Shown here piece after piece: positions 1-8,460 of a stretch of 64,000 bases of DNA. How positions within the stretch are numbered: the first letter of the stretch is position 1; every line of letters begins with the position of its first letter. Source of the stretch: Roseomonas fluvialis (GTDB lineage: Bacteria; Pseudomonadota; Alphaproteobacteria; Acetobacterales; Acetobacteraceae); NCBI RefSeq assembly GCF_022846615.1, contig NZ_AP025637.1, positions 2,567,001-2,631,000 on the forward strand. Reading direction: 5' to 3'. The translations under genes were made by a program, and so were the position numbers. The notes beneath the pieces are model-generated. The model was not told the DNA's origin. It did not search any database and was given only the letters and a program-made list of their open reading frames with translations.

Positions 1-684
1 GATGCACAGCAACGCGTCGTGTGCCTCGTGCATCTCGGGCTTGGCGAAATACACGTCGTTGGCGGCAACGATGGGCAGGCGGGCCTGCTGCGCCAGGGAC
101 AACAGCCCGGCCTCGATCGCCGGTTCCTGTGGCAGCCCGTGGCGGTGCAGTTCGACCGCCAGCCGACCGGGAAAGGCCTCGCGCAGCACGTCCAGGATGC
201 GTGCGGCACCCTCGCGCCGCCCCTCCCCGATCAGCCGCGCGACCGGGCCGAGCGTGCCGCCCGTCAGCAGGAACAGCCCCGCCGCATGGTCGCGCAGCAG
301 GTCGAGCGTGACGGCCGGCTTGCCGGACGGATCGTCGCGCAGGAAGCCGTGCGACGAGAGCCGCTGGAGGTTGTCCAACCCCGCCGCATCCATCGCCAGC
401 GCCACCAGCGGATCAGGGTTCTGGCGTGCGGCGTCCGGACGGTCCGGGTCGGTCTCGGCGCGCGCCAGGAACAGCCGGCAGCCCATGATGGGCTGGATGC
501 CCTTCTTTGCGCAGGCCTCGGCGAATTCAAGGGCGCCGAACATGTTGGCGCTGTCGGTCAGCGCGACCGCCGGCATGCCGTGGTCGACGGCCAGTGAGGC
601 CAGCTTGTCGGCCTTGATTGCGCCCTCGCTCAGCGAATAGGCGGAATGGACGTGCAGGTGAATGAAGGACGAAGACGGGCTCAT
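1..684 (-). CDS. dnaE: DNA polymerase III subunit alpha, N-terminal part (cut by window edge)
   Basis: Replicative polymerase catalytic subunit. Only the first 228 codons are inside the window; the gene runs off at position 1. The visible part is the PHP domain: it opens with the motif HLHVHSAYS near residues 9-17, followed by the YSLSEGAIK and LTDSANMFG blocks typical of DnaE. The ATG at 684-682 gives the usual DnaE N-terminus. The polymerase palm, finger and OB domains lie outside. It is read in the same direction as lolD, lolC/E and proS, a neighbourhood known from many alphaproteobacteria, but hupE sits between it and lolD on the other strand. DnaE rather than PolC or DnaE2 is inferred from the N-terminus and context. 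Confidence 0.93.
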   Translation of the reverse strand, partial: MSPSSSFIHLHVHSAYSLSEGAIKADKLASLAVDHGMPAVALTDSANMFGALEFAEACAKKGIQPIMGCRLFLARAETDPDRPDAARQNPDPLVALAMDAAGLDNLQRLSSHGFLRDDPSGKPAVTLDLLRDHAAGLFLLTGGTLGPVARLIGEGRREGAARILDVLREAFPGRLAVELHRHGLPQEPAIEAGLLSLAQQARLPIVAANDVYFAKPEMHEAHDALLCI

Positions 685-841
685 CGGCCGGACTCGATCA
701 TTCCCGAACGATACACTGCGCGGGCGCCCGTGCAGAACAGGCACCCACCGGACTGCGATTCGTGTGGCATGGCAGCCTTGCGCAGGCACCGATGCGGCGC
801 GACCATGCCTGACCCGAAGCCATCTTCACGGAGTGCTCCCG

Positions 842-1411
842 ATGACGATTCCATGGTCGCGTGCCTTCGCGCCTGTGCTCTTCCTGCTCGCTGCCGGGCC
901 GGCCATCGCGCATGCCGGAGCGGCGAACGGCCTGGGATCGGGATTGGCGCATCCTCTCCTCGGCCTGGACCACCTCATCGCGATGCTGGCAATCGGGTTC
1001 TGGTCGTCACAGGTGGGGTTGGCGCGCGCGTGGCTGCTGCCGGGCACATTCCTCGGAGGGCTGGTCGTGGGCATCCTTCTGGGCCTGCTGATCACCCCGC
1101 CGGGCGGGACCGAGTTGCTCGTCTCCGGCTCCGTGGTGCTGCTCGGCGTCGCCGTCGGGATCGGCGGGCCCCGGCGGGTGGAACTGGCGTTCCCTCTCGC
1201 AGCGGCGATCGGCCTGATCCACGGGTTTGCGCACGGCGCGGAGATCGGGGACAGCGTGGTCCTGACGATCATCGGCATGCTGGTCGGGTCCGCTTTGCTG
1301 CTGACGATCGGCTATGTGGGCGGTCGCTGGCTGGGCAAGCGGGACTCACTCGTTCAGACGGGCGGAGCCGGTGTCATTGCGGCCGGCCTCGTGCTGTTCC
1401 TCATGGCCTGA
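842..1411 (+). CDS. hupE: HupE/UreJ family nickel/cobalt permease-like membrane protein
   Basis: A 189-aa integral membrane protein of the HupE/UreJ family, whose members import nickel or cobalt for hydrogenase or urease. A cleavable signal ending in AIAHA covers residues 1-24. The family motif HPLLGLDHLIAMLAIG follows, and a second histidine motif, LIHGFAHGAE, lies near residue 125. About six hydrophobic segments are visible. ATG 842 was chosen over longer in-frame starts because it opens directly on the signal peptide and has CGGAG about 8 bases upstream. No urease, hydrogenase or cobalamin genes are nearby, so the metal is not known. It is convergent with lolD and divergent from dnaE. Confidence 0.85.
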   Translation: MTIPWSRAFAPVLFLLAAGPAIAHAGAANGLGSGLAHPLLGLDHLIAMLAIGFWSSQVGLARAWLLPGTFLGGLVVGILLGLLITPPGGTELLVSGSVVLLGVAVGIGGPRRVELAFPLAAAIGLIHGFAHGAEIGDSVVLTIIGMLVGSALLLTIGYVGGRWLGKRDSLVQTGGAGVIAAGLVLFLMA

Positions 1412-1417
1412 CGGACG

Positions 1418-1451
1418 CGCCGGCCGCGGGCGATCTTGCCATCGGCCGGCG
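1418..1451. terminator. GC-rich hairpin between convergent hupE and lolD
   Basis: Perfect 9-bp inverted repeat (1418-1426 and 1443-1451, CGCCGGCCG and its complement) with a 16-base loop in the 70-bp gap between two converging genes. No U tract follows on either strand, so intrinsic termination is only a guess. Confidence 0.35.
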
Positions 1452-1463
1452 TCACATCCTTCC

Positions 1464-1475
1464 GGGGGGGGGGGG
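1464..1475. repeat. Homopolymer run of 12 G
   Basis: Twelve consecutive G on the plus strand, 7 bp beyond the lolD stop codon and outside any reading frame. It could be a slippage-prone tract or a base-calling artefact. Confidence 0.9.
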
Positions 1476-1481
1476 CGGTGA

Positions 1482-2165
1482 TCAGGCCGGCGCCACCTTG
1501 CCGTCCCGCAACGTCACGATGCGGTCCATCCGCCGCGCCAACTCCGGATTGTGCGTCGCGATCAGCGCCGCCACGCCATGCCCGCGCACCTGCTCCAGCA
1601 GTTCCGCGAAGACGCGGTCCGATGTGCCGACATCGAGGTTGCCGGTGGGTTCGTCCGCCAGAAGCACGCGCGGACGGTTCGCGAGAGCGCGGGCGATCGC
1701 CACGCGCTGCTGTTCCCCGCCCGAGAGCTTGCCCGGCCGGTGGCTCTCGCGCCCGGTCAGCCCGAAGGCGGCGAGCAGTTCGCGCGCCCGCGCGCCCGCC
1801 GCGCCACGCGCCACGCCGGCCGCCATCTGCGGCAGGGCGATGTTCTCCTCCGCCGTGAATTCCGGCAGCAGGTGGTGGAACTGGTAGACGAAGCCGATGG
1901 TGGTGCGGCGGATCGCGGTGCGCGCCTCATCCGACAGCGACCCTGCGGCGCGGCCGGCGACATGCACCTCACCGCCATCGGGCTTTTCCAGCAGTCCGGC
2001 CAGGTGCAGCAGCGTGGACTTGCCGGTGCCCGACGGCGCCACCAGCGCCACGATCTCTCCGGCGGACAGCGTCAGGTCGGCGCCGCGCAGCACGGGCAAT
2101 TCGCCCGCCTCGGTGCGGTAGCGGCGTTCCACGCCCGCGAGGCGCAGCGGCGGATGGTCATTCAC
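1482..2165 (-). CDS. lolD: Lipoprotein-releasing ABC transporter, ATP-binding protein LolD
   Basis: ATPase of the LolCDE complex that extracts outer-membrane lipoproteins from the inner membrane and hands them to LolA. The 227-aa protein has Walker [10 protein letters not shown] (Ala replaces the first Gly), the signature [15 protein letters not shown], Walker [13 protein letters not shown] and a switch histidine in ATHN. GTG 2165 gives the start VNDHPPLRL and overlaps the upstream lolC/E stop by 8 bases, indicating translational coupling; longer in-frame starts fall inside the upstream gene. Order here is permease, permease, ATPase, unlike the lolC-lolD-lolE order of E. coli. Confidence 0.93.
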   Translation of the reverse strand: MNDHPPLRLAGVERRYRTEAGELPVLRGADLTLSAGEIVALVAPSGTGKSTLLHLAGLLEKPDGGEVHVAGRAAGSLSDEARTAIRRTTIGFVYQFHHLLPEFTAEENIALPQMAAGVARGAAGARARELLAAFGLTGRESHRPGKLSGGEQQRVAIARALANRPRVLLADEPTGNLDVGTSDRVFAELLEQVRGHGVAALIATHNPELARRMDRIVTLRDGKVAPA

Positions 2166-3423
2166 TTCGCAGCGCCTCCACCGGATCGAGGCGCGCGGCG
2201 CGCCAGGACGGGAACAATGTCGCAACGAGCGACAGCGCGAGGCCGAGGCCCGCCACCTGCGCGACTTCCCACGGGTCCACCACCGCGGGAATGCGCGTGA
2301 GGAAGTAGATCTCCGGATCGAACACCGTGGTGCCGGTCGCGCGCATCAGCGCCTGGCGGATCGCCTCGATGTTCGCGGCGAACAGCAGGCCAAGCGCAAG
2401 TCCGACCGCGGTGCCAACGCCCCCGATCGCCGCCCCGCACAGCAGGAAGATGCGCATCACCGCCGCCCTGCCCGCCCCCATGGTGCGCAGGATGGCGATG
2501 TCCCGCCCCTTGTCCTTCACCAGCATGATCAGGGAGGAGATGATGTTGAAGGCCGCGACCAGGATGATCAGCGTCAGGATCAGGAACATCACGTTGCGCT
2601 GCACTTCCACGATCTGGAAGAAGCCTGAATTGGCCCGCTGCCAATCGAGGATGACGATGGGTCGCCCTTGCAGGACGCGACGGATGCCGTCAGCCGCGTC
2701 GTAGGTAGCCGCCGGGTCGCGCAGGTGCACCTCGATCTGGCTGACCTGGCCCGGCTGGCGGAAGAAAACCTGTGCCGCGGCCAGCGGCTGGTAGACGAAG
2801 CCGCCATCATAATCCTGCATGCCCACTTCGAAGATCGCAGCCACGCGATAGGCCCGCAGCCGCGGCACGGTGCCGAAGACGGTGACGCGGCCCTCGGGCG
2901 AGACCAAGGTCACGCGATCGCCCACCGACACGTCGAGCCGCCGCGCGAGCACCGTGCCGATGGCGATGGCATCGTCACCCTCGAAGGCATCCAGGCTGCC
3001 CGCACGGATGTTGTCGGCGATGATGGCGCGCGCGCGCAGATCCGCCGGCGCGATGCCGCGCACCAGGCCGCCGGCCGAGGCCCCGGCATCGGTGGTCAGC
3101 AGCACCTGGCCCTCGAGCGTCGGCACGGCGGTCGCGACCTCCGGCAGCGCACGGATGCGGCGCGCGATCTCGTCGTAGTCGCGCAGCGTGCCCTCCGCCG
3201 CCACCACGCCCAGATGCCCATTCAGCCCCAGGATGCGCCCCAGCAGTTCCTGCCGGAAGCCGCCCATCACCGACAGCACCACGATCAGCGTGCCAACGCC
3301 GAGCGCGATGCCCGCCAGCGAAAAGCCCGCAATCAGGGAGACGGCGCGCTCGCCGCGCCGTGCACGCAGGTAGCGTCCGGCCACCATGCGTTCGAAGGCG
3401 CCGAAGGGGCGGGATTCAGCCAC
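2158..3423 (-). CDS. lolE: LolC/LolE family lipoprotein-release permease (second copy)
   Basis: A 421-aa inner-membrane permease of the LolC/E family, probably one half of the heterodimeric channel with the gene just upstream. It begins [19 protein letters not shown], then has one N-terminal membrane helix, a periplasmic MacB-type domain (about residues 50-250) and three C-terminal helices containing [21 protein letters not shown] 3423 overlaps the upstream stop codon by 8 bases and aligns with the paralogue's N-terminus; earlier starts lie inside the neighbour. Which paralogue is LolC and which is LolE cannot be decided from sequence alone. Confidence 0.87.
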   Translation of the reverse strand: MAESRPFGAFERMVAGRYLRARRGERAVSLIAGFSLAGIALGVGTLIVVLSVMGGFRQELLGRILGLNGHLGVVAAEGTLRDYDEIARRIRALPEVATAVPTLEGQVLLTTDAGASAGGLVRGIAPADLRARAIIADNIRAGSLDAFEGDDAIAIGTVLARRLDVSVGDRVTLVSPEGRVTVFGTVPRLRAYRVAAIFEVGMQDYDGGFVYQPLAAAQVFFRQPGQVSQIEVHLRDPAATYDAADGIRRVLQGRPIVILDWQRANSGFFQIVEVQRNVMFLILTLIILVAAFNIISSLIMLVKDKGRDIAILRTMGAGRAAVMRIFLLCGAAIGGVGTAVGLALGLLFAANIEAIRQALMRATGTTVFDPEIYFLTRIPAVVDPWEVAQVAGLGLALSLVATLFPSWRAARLDPVEALRSE

Positions 3424-4660
3424 GCAGCGCCTCCGCCGGGTCGATCCGCGCGGCGCGCCATGACGGCCAAAGCGTGGCCAGCAACGACAGCGCGAAGCCC
3501 ATCGCCACGATGAACGCCACCTCCCGCGCATCCACCACCGATGGCAAGGACATCAGGAAGCGAAGTTCCGCCGGCAGCGCGACGGAAGTCTCGATCTGCA
3601 GCAGCAGCGCCTTGAGCGCGGGAAAGTTGGCGGCGATGCCCAGGCCCAGCCCAAAGCCCAGCAGCGTGCCGCCACAGCCGATCGTCGCACCGCACAGGAT
3701 GAAGATGCGCAGCACCGCGCCGCGTGACGCGCCCATGGTGCGCAGGATGGCAATGTCGCGCCCCTTATCCTTCACCAGCATGGTGAGCGAGGAGATGATG
3801 TTGAACGCGGCCACCACCACAATCAGCGTCAGGATCAGGAACATCACGTTCCGTTCCACCACCACCGCGGCATAGATGCTGCTGTTGGCGCGCTGCCAGT
3901 CGGTCACGCGAAGGCCGGGCAGCATCGCCCGGATTTCGGCGGTGAGGCCCGCAACGCGCGACGGGTCCGCCACCAGCACTTCGACCTGGCTGGCGTCCTC
4001 GTTCAGGTTGAACAGCGACCGCGCGGTGTCGATCGGCACGAAGATCGTGCGGCCATCGACTTCCGGCATGCCGACATCGAAGGTCGCGACCACGCGCATG
4101 GCGCGCTGGCGCGGCGCCTCGGTGAAATCGCCGCCGCGCGCCTGGGGCAACACGAGCGTGAGCGTATCGCCAGGCTGCAGGCGCATCCGCTGCGCAAGCC
4201 GCGCGCCGATCACCACGCTGTCCTCCTCGCCGAAGGATGCCAGGTCGCCCTGGCGCAGCCCGCGCTGGATGACGGAGCGCCCGCGCAGCGCCTCGGGCGG
4301 CAGGCCGCGCAACTGTGCGGCGGCCGCGGTGCCGCCGGGGCCCGAGAGCAGCACCTGGCCCTCCACCGCCGGCGCGGCCTGCGCGACGCCGGGCAGTGCG
4401 GCCAGCCGCGCCGCTATCGCCTCCGCCCCCGGCAGCGCGCGGCCGCGCTCCGGCTGAACCGTCAGGTGCCCGTTCAGCCCGATGATCCGGTTCATCAGGT
4501 CGGCACGGAAGCCGTTCATCACGCTGGTCACGATGATCAGCGTGGCCACGCCGAGCGTGATGCCCACCAGCGAGAAGATCGCGGTGATCGAGACCAGCCG
4601 CTCGCCCTTGCGCGCGCGCAGGTAGCGGAAGGCAACGGCGCGTTCGAAGGCATTGAACAT
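3416..4660 (-). CDS. lolC: LolC/LolE family lipoprotein-release permease (first copy)
   Basis: A 414-aa permease with the same build as the next gene: N-terminal MFNAFERAVAFRYLRARKGE, one helix, a periplasmic MacB-type domain and three C-terminal helices with [19 protein letters not shown]. The two paralogues share the stretch around that motif almost exactly. ATG 4660 overlaps the stop of the 68-aa membrane protein (TGATG). Together with lolE and lolD it forms the lipoprotein-sorting transporter of the inner membrane. Confidence 0.9.
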   Translation of the reverse strand: MFNAFERAVAFRYLRARKGERLVSITAIFSLVGITLGVATLIIVTSVMNGFRADLMNRIIGLNGHLTVQPERGRALPGAEAIAARLAALPGVAQAAPAVEGQVLLSGPGGTAAAAQLRGLPPEALRGRSVIQRGLRQGDLASFGEEDSVVIGARLAQRMRLQPGDTLTLVLPQARGGDFTEAPRQRAMRVVATFDVGMPEVDGRTIFVPIDTARSLFNLNEDASQVEVLVADPSRVAGLTAEIRAMLPGLRVTDWQRANSSIYAAVVVERNVMFLILTLIVVVAAFNIISSLTMLVKDKGRDIAILRTMGASRGAVLRIFILCGATIGCGGTLLGFGLGLGIAANFPALKALLLQIETSVALPAELRFLMSLPSVVDAREVAFIVAMGFALSLLATLWPSWRAARIDPAEALRG

Positions 4661-4866
4661 CAGACCGGGGGCATCCTGTCGCCGAACAGCTCGATGAACA
4701 GGCGGAAGGCACCTGCGATGAACAGCCCCGCAAGGATTCCCACCAGCAGAACCGCCACGATGGAACGGCCTGGCAGCAGCAGGAAGGCAAAGACGCAGGT
4801 GAAGAACACCACGAAGGCCGTGAACACGGCCCAGAGCGCGCTGCGGGTGGCGTCCTCGCGGATCAT
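4660..4866 (-). CDS. Small two-helix membrane protein between proS and lolC
   Basis: A 68-aa protein I do not recognise as a named family. It has two hydrophobic segments (about residues 10-33 and 36-59) and a short polar C-terminus ending GDRMPPV. Its ATG sits at 4866, on the proS stop codon, and its stop overlaps the lolC start, so it is translationally coupled on both sides and very likely real. Position suggests a link to lipoprotein release or just cotranscription; no catalytic residues are visible. Confidence 0.72.
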   Translation of the reverse strand: MIREDATRSALWAVFTAFVVFFTCVFAFLLLPGRSIVAVLLVGILAGLFIAGAFRLFIELFGDRMPPV

Positions 4867-6179
4867 CAGCCGAGGATGCGCGCCACCGCGTCCTCGAGGC
4901 TGACCTCCGCCCGTTCGCCGCTGGCGCGGCGCTTCAGCTCGACGCGCCCCGCCGCGGCCCCGCGCGGACCGATGATGGCCTGCCAGGGGAAGCCCATCAG
5001 GTCGGCATCAGCGAATTTTTCGCCCGCGCGTGACCCGCGGTCGTCGTAGACCGCCGCATCGCCGAGGCGCGCATAGAGGTCCTCGCACATCGCATCCGTC
5101 GCCGCATCGCCCTGGCGCAGGTTCAGCACCGCGGCGGCCCAGGGGGCGACGGCGTCGGGCCATTTGATGCCGGCCTCGTCGTGGTTGGCCTCGATCAGCG
5201 CGCCGACCAGGCGGGAGACGCCGATGCCGTAGGAACCCATCTCCGGGATGATGGTGGTGCCCTCGGGCCCGGCCAGAGACAGCCCCATCGCGGCGGAATA
5301 TTTGGTGCCGAAGTAGAAGATGTGGCCGACCTCGATGCCGCGGCCCTCGCGACGGCGTGCCTCCGGCACAGCGGCCCAGGCGGCTGCGTCGTGCATCTCG
5401 TCCGTCGCTGCGTAGGACGACGTCACGCCGTTGAAGAACGCCTCGAGCCCCGCGACGTCGTTGGTCGCGACATCCGTCCCCGCCCAGTCGGTCGTCTCGT
5501 AGGTTGCGTCGTAGAAGACGCCGCTCTCGCCGGTCTCGGCCAGGATGATGAATTCGTGGCTGAGGTCGCCGCCGATCGGCCCCGTGTCGGCGCGCATCGG
5601 CACGGCGGTCAGGCCCATGCGCTGGAAGGTCCGCAGGTAAGCCAGGAACATCTGGCGGTAGGAATGGCGGGCACCCTCGGGCGTGGCGTCGAAGGAATAG
5701 GCATCCTTCATCAGGAATTCGCGGCCGCGCATGACGCCGAAGCGCGGGCGCACCTCGTCACGGAACTTCCACTGGATGTGGTACAGGTTGCGCGGCAGGT
5801 CGCGGTACGACTTCGCGTAGCTCTTGAAGATGTCGGTGACCATTTCCTCGTTGGTCGGGCCGAACAGCATCTCGCGCTCGTGCCGGTCGGTGATGCGCAG
5901 CATTTCCTTGCCGTAGTCGTCGTAGCGGCCGGATTCGCGCCACAGCTCGGCCGACTGGATGGTCGGCATCAGGATCTCCTGCGCGCCGGCGCGGTCCTGT
6001 TCCTCCCGCACGATCTGCTCGACACGCCGCAGCACGCGCAGCCCCGCCGGCAGCCAGGCATAGATGCCGGCCGAGGTCTGCCGCACCAGCCCGGCGCGCA
6101 GCATCAGCCGGTGGGAGGCGATCTGCGCCTCGGCGGGGGTTTCTTTCAACGTCGGCAGGAAGGCGCGGGAAAGGCGCAC
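4866..6179 (-). CDS. proS: Prolyl-tRNA synthetase, short form without editing insert
   Basis: Class II aminoacyl-tRNA synthetase charging tRNA-Pro. At 437 aa it is the short alphaproteobacterial type: motif 2 and motif 3 regions are present ([30 protein letters not shown] split around residue 145; [13 protein letters not shown] near 330) but the roughly 180-residue INS editing domain of the E. coli enzyme is missing. A C-terminal anticodon-binding domain follows from about residue 345. The start is GTG 6179, giving the standard beginning [18 protein letters not shown]. Mis-charged Ala-tRNA-Pro would have to be cleared by a free-standing editing protein, not seen in this window. Confidence 0.95.
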   Translation of the reverse strand: MRLSRAFLPTLKETPAEAQIASHRLMLRAGLVRQTSAGIYAWLPAGLRVLRRVEQIVREEQDRAGAQEILMPTIQSAELWRESGRYDDYGKEMLRITDRHEREMLFGPTNEEMVTDIFKSYAKSYRDLPRNLYHIQWKFRDEVRPRFGVMRGREFLMKDAYSFDATPEGARHSYRQMFLAYLRTFQRMGLTAVPMRADTGPIGGDLSHEFIILAETGESGVFYDATYETTDWAGTDVATNDVAGLEAFFNGVTSSYAATDEMHDAAAWAAVPEARRREGRGIEVGHIFYFGTKYSAAMGLSLAGPEGTTIIPEMGSYGIGVSRLVGALIEANHDEAGIKWPDAVAPWAAAVLNLRQGDAATDAMCEDLYARLGDAAVYDDRGSRAGEKFADADLMGFPWQAIIGPRGAAAGRVELKRRASGERAEVSLEDAVARILG

Positions 6180-6253
6180 GGCGTGATTCCAGGCTGTGAT
6201 CGGGCGGGAACCTACCGGCGGCGGGGGCGCGCCGGAAGGGGCGGCGTGCGGCG

Positions 6254-6289
6254 CAAAAAGAAAGGGCCGCGCCCCGAAGGTCGCGGCCC
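6254..6289 (-). terminator. Intrinsic terminator with UUCG tetraloop
   Basis: On the minus strand an 8-bp stem (GGGCCGCG, 6289-6282, with CGCGGCCC, 6271-6264) encloses an A/G mismatch and a CC-UUCG-GG cap, followed by the U-rich tail TTTCTTTTTG. It is the best intrinsic terminator in the window. It ends either the DUF1467 transcript or the small RNA proposed at 6255-6345. Confidence 0.85.
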
Positions 6290-6345
6290 AAGTTTAGGGA
6301 GGAAACGCCAGTCACACGGCAGAAAGAGAACCAATCTCTTTCTGT
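6255..6345 (-). ncRNA. Candidate trans-acting small RNA upstream of proS
   Basis: About 91 nt with the architecture of alphaproteobacterial base-pairing sRNAs. Order on the minus strand: a 10-bp perfect hairpin (6344-6335 with 6329-6320, arm CAGAAAGAGA, loop TTGGT), a 30-nt unpaired linker (6319-6290) containing the anti-Shine-Dalgarno-like TTTCCTCCCT, then the terminator hairpin with UUCG cap and U tail. A plausible promoter lies directly upstream. No ORF fits. The AT-rich first hairpin contrasts with its GC-rich surroundings. Alternative: it is only the 3' untranslated region of the DUF1467 gene, which could still be processed into an sRNA. Confidence 0.5.
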
Positions 6346-6349
6346 CCCC

Positions 6350-6378
6350 AGGATGCTGGCAGGGCCGGGTCCGGACAA
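6350..6378 (-). promoter_or_regulatory. Possible promoter of the candidate sRNA
   Basis: TTGTCC (6378-6373), 17-bp spacer, CATCCT (6355-6350). This places a start near A6345, one base before the first hairpin. The -35 is good, the -10 weak. Confidence 0.35.
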
Positions 6379-6478
6379 TTGGAAAGACCGTTCGAAAAAC
6401 CGGAAAATGCGCCGTCCAGACGCATCCTGCGCCATTCGCGGGCATTCGCATTTACTCCTGCCGCATCGGCGGTCAAAA

Positions 6479-6736
6479 TCACGGCATCGCCAAAAAGCCG
6501 GTGCGGAAGGAGAGCCAGTCGCTCTCGATCACGACATACAGAATCGCCCAGATCACCACCGTGAGGCCGGTCGTGCCGATCAGCTTCCACCCTAGATTCG
6601 GCGCCACCGGCGCGCCGCGCCAGCCGCCGGCCTCGATGTCACCGTCCGGGTCGGGGCGGGTACCGATCGGCAGGATGCAGAACAGCGCCGTCCACCACAC
6701 AAGCAGGAAGACAACGGTGCCGGTGAACCAGGTCAT
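6479..6736 (-). CDS. DUF1467 family membrane protein
   Basis: An 85-aa protein with two membrane helices (about residues 4-24 and 53-73) separated by a short polar loop with RPDPDGD and a GW-rich stretch. This matches the DUF1467 family, which is found next to rnj and proS in many alphaproteobacteria; its function is not known. ATG 6736 is the only sensible start. It lies 72 bp downstream of rnj on the same strand and is followed by the sRNA/terminator region. Confidence 0.82.
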   Translation of the reverse strand: MTWFTGTVVFLLVWWTALFCILPIGTRPDPDGDIEAGGWRGAPVAPNLGWKLIGTTGLTVVIWAILYVVIESDWLSFRTGFLAMP

Positions 6737-6808
6737 GGGTCGCTGATGCTCGTGGACGTCGTGACGCCGCGGCAGATGGGGCTGCCGCGGCAGGGGGCAA
6801 AGGGGCGC

Positions 6809-8455
6809 TCAGACGCGCAGCAGGTGGACCTCGACCGTAGGGCGCTTGCGCAGCCGGCGCCCGACCGCCTTGCGCAGCGCACCGCGGGCGGCCTCGCGCA
6901 GCGCATCGTCCTCCCGCTTCAGCGCGGCCGGCAGGGCGGCCACCGCCTCGCGCAGGTCCGCGGCGATCAGCATGGGTTCGGCATCGCCCACGTCGAACAG
7001 GCCGGGGGCCGCGATCTGCGGCTGGCCCAGCACCCTGCCCTGCCCGTCCACCGCGATCGAGGCGACCACCACGCCGTTGAACATCATCCGCCGGCGCGCG
7101 GCCAGGATGGCGCCGTCCATCGGCACCAGCCGGTCGGCATCGACGGCGAGGCGACCCGCCGGGACGGATTCCACCACCTCGGGCCGGTTGCCCGACAGGC
7201 GCAGCACGTCACCATCCTCGATCAGGAAGGGCGTCGCGCCGCATTCGGTCGCGAGACCGGCATGGTCCTGCATGTGACGCCATTCGCCATGCACCGGCAC
7301 GGCGAAGCGCGGCTTCACCAGCGCATAGAGGCGCTTCAGCTCGTCGCGCGCCGGATGGCCGGAGACATGGACCATGTGGTCGTCGTCGGTCATCACCTTG
7401 CAGCCGCGGCGCACCAGCCCGTCCTGAATGCGCTGGATGGCGCGTTCGTTCCCCGGGATGCGGCGGGAGGAGAAGATGACCGTATCGCCCTCGCCAAGCG
7501 CGATGTGCGGGTGGGTGTCCTCGGCGATCTTGGCCATGGCCGAGCGCGGTTCGCCCTGGCTGCCGGTGCAGATCAGCAGGATTTCCTCGTCCGGCAGGTA
7601 GCCGGCCTCCTCCTCGGGCAGGAAGGGCGGGATCGACTTCAGGTAGCCGCATTCGCGCGCGGCGGCCTCGATGTTGCGCAGGCTGCGGCCGATCAGCGCC
7701 ACCTGGCGCCCCGCGGCGCGCCCGGCCAGCGCAATGGATTCAAGCCGCGCGACATTGGAGGCGAATCCAGTCACCGCCACGCGCCCGGTCATGGGCCGGA
7801 TCAGCGCGGCCAGATTGCGCCGGACCTCGGCCTCGCTGCCCGAATGGCCTTCGACCATGGCATTGGTCGAATCGCAGACTATGGCGAGCACGCCTTCCTC
7901 GCCGAGCTTGGCGAAGGCGGCCTCATCCGTGCGGGGGCCAACCAGCGGGTCGGGGTCGAGCTTCCAGTCCCCTGTGTGCAGCACCGTTCCATGGCGCGTG
8001 CGGATCGCGAGCGCCTGGGCCTCGGGGATGGAATGCGCGACCGGGATGTATTCGCAGTCGAAGGGGCCGAGGCGGAAGCGCGCGCGCGGTTGCGTGACCA
8101 CCAGCGGCACCTCCTGCGCCATGCCGGCTTCGGTCAGCTTGCGCGTCAGCACGGTCGCGGCGAAGGGTGTCGCGAAGATCTTGCAGCGAAATTGTCGCCA
8201 CAGATGCGTGACCGCACCGATGTGGTCCTCATGCGCGTGGGTGATGACCAGGCCCAGCAGGCGGTCGCGGCGCGCCGCGAGCCAGCCCGGGTCGGGCACC
8301 ATGACATCGACTTCGGGGTTGTCGCGCCCGGCGAAGCCCAGGCCGCAATCCACCGCCAGCAATTGGTCGTCGCAGCGGTAGACGTTCAGGTTCATGCCGA
8401 TCTCGCCGGTCCCGCCGAGCGGGAGGAAGGCGAGGTCGCCGGACAATGCGTTCAT
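6809..8455 (-). CDS. rnj: Ribonuclease J
   Basis: A 548-aa metallo-beta-lactamase/beta-CASP ribonuclease with 5' exonuclease and endonuclease activity in RNA maturation and decay. The zinc motif HAHEDHIGA starts at residue 73. The other metal and beta-CASP motifs follow (HSIPEAQALAIRT, HTGDWKLD, CDSTN, VHVSGHPARDEL, PVHGEWRH), and a C-terminal domain completes the protein. Start ATG 8455 lies 3 bp after the coaX stop, so it is probably cotranscribed with nuoN, birA and coaX, an order common in alphaproteobacteria. Confidence 0.95.
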   Translation of the reverse strand: MNALSGDLAFLPLGGTGEIGMNLNVYRCDDQLLAVDCGLGFAGRDNPEVDVMVPDPGWLAARRDRLLGLVITHAHEDHIGAVTHLWRQFRCKIFATPFAATVLTRKLTEAGMAQEVPLVVTQPRARFRLGPFDCEYIPVAHSIPEAQALAIRTRHGTVLHTGDWKLDPDPLVGPRTDEAAFAKLGEEGVLAIVCDSTNAMVEGHSGSEAEVRRNLAALIRPMTGRVAVTGFASNVARLESIALAGRAAGRQVALIGRSLRNIEAAARECGYLKSIPPFLPEEEAGYLPDEEILLICTGSQGEPRSAMAKIAEDTHPHIALGEGDTVIFSSRRIPGNERAIQRIQDGLVRRGCKVMTDDDHMVHVSGHPARDELKRLYALVKPRFAVPVHGEWRHMQDHAGLATECGATPFLIEDGDVLRLSGNRPEVVESVPAGRLAVDADRLVPMDGAILAARRRMMFNGVVVASIAVDGQGRVLGQPQIAAPGLFDVGDAEPMLIAADLREAVAALPAALKREDDALREAARGALRKAVGRRLRKRPTVEVHLLRV

Positions 8456-8460
8456 GCGGG

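Noticed and set aside
685-841. Possible metal or cobalamin riboswitch before hupE
   Set aside because: I looked for B12-box and NiCo-type elements; none is recognisable in this 157-bp gap.
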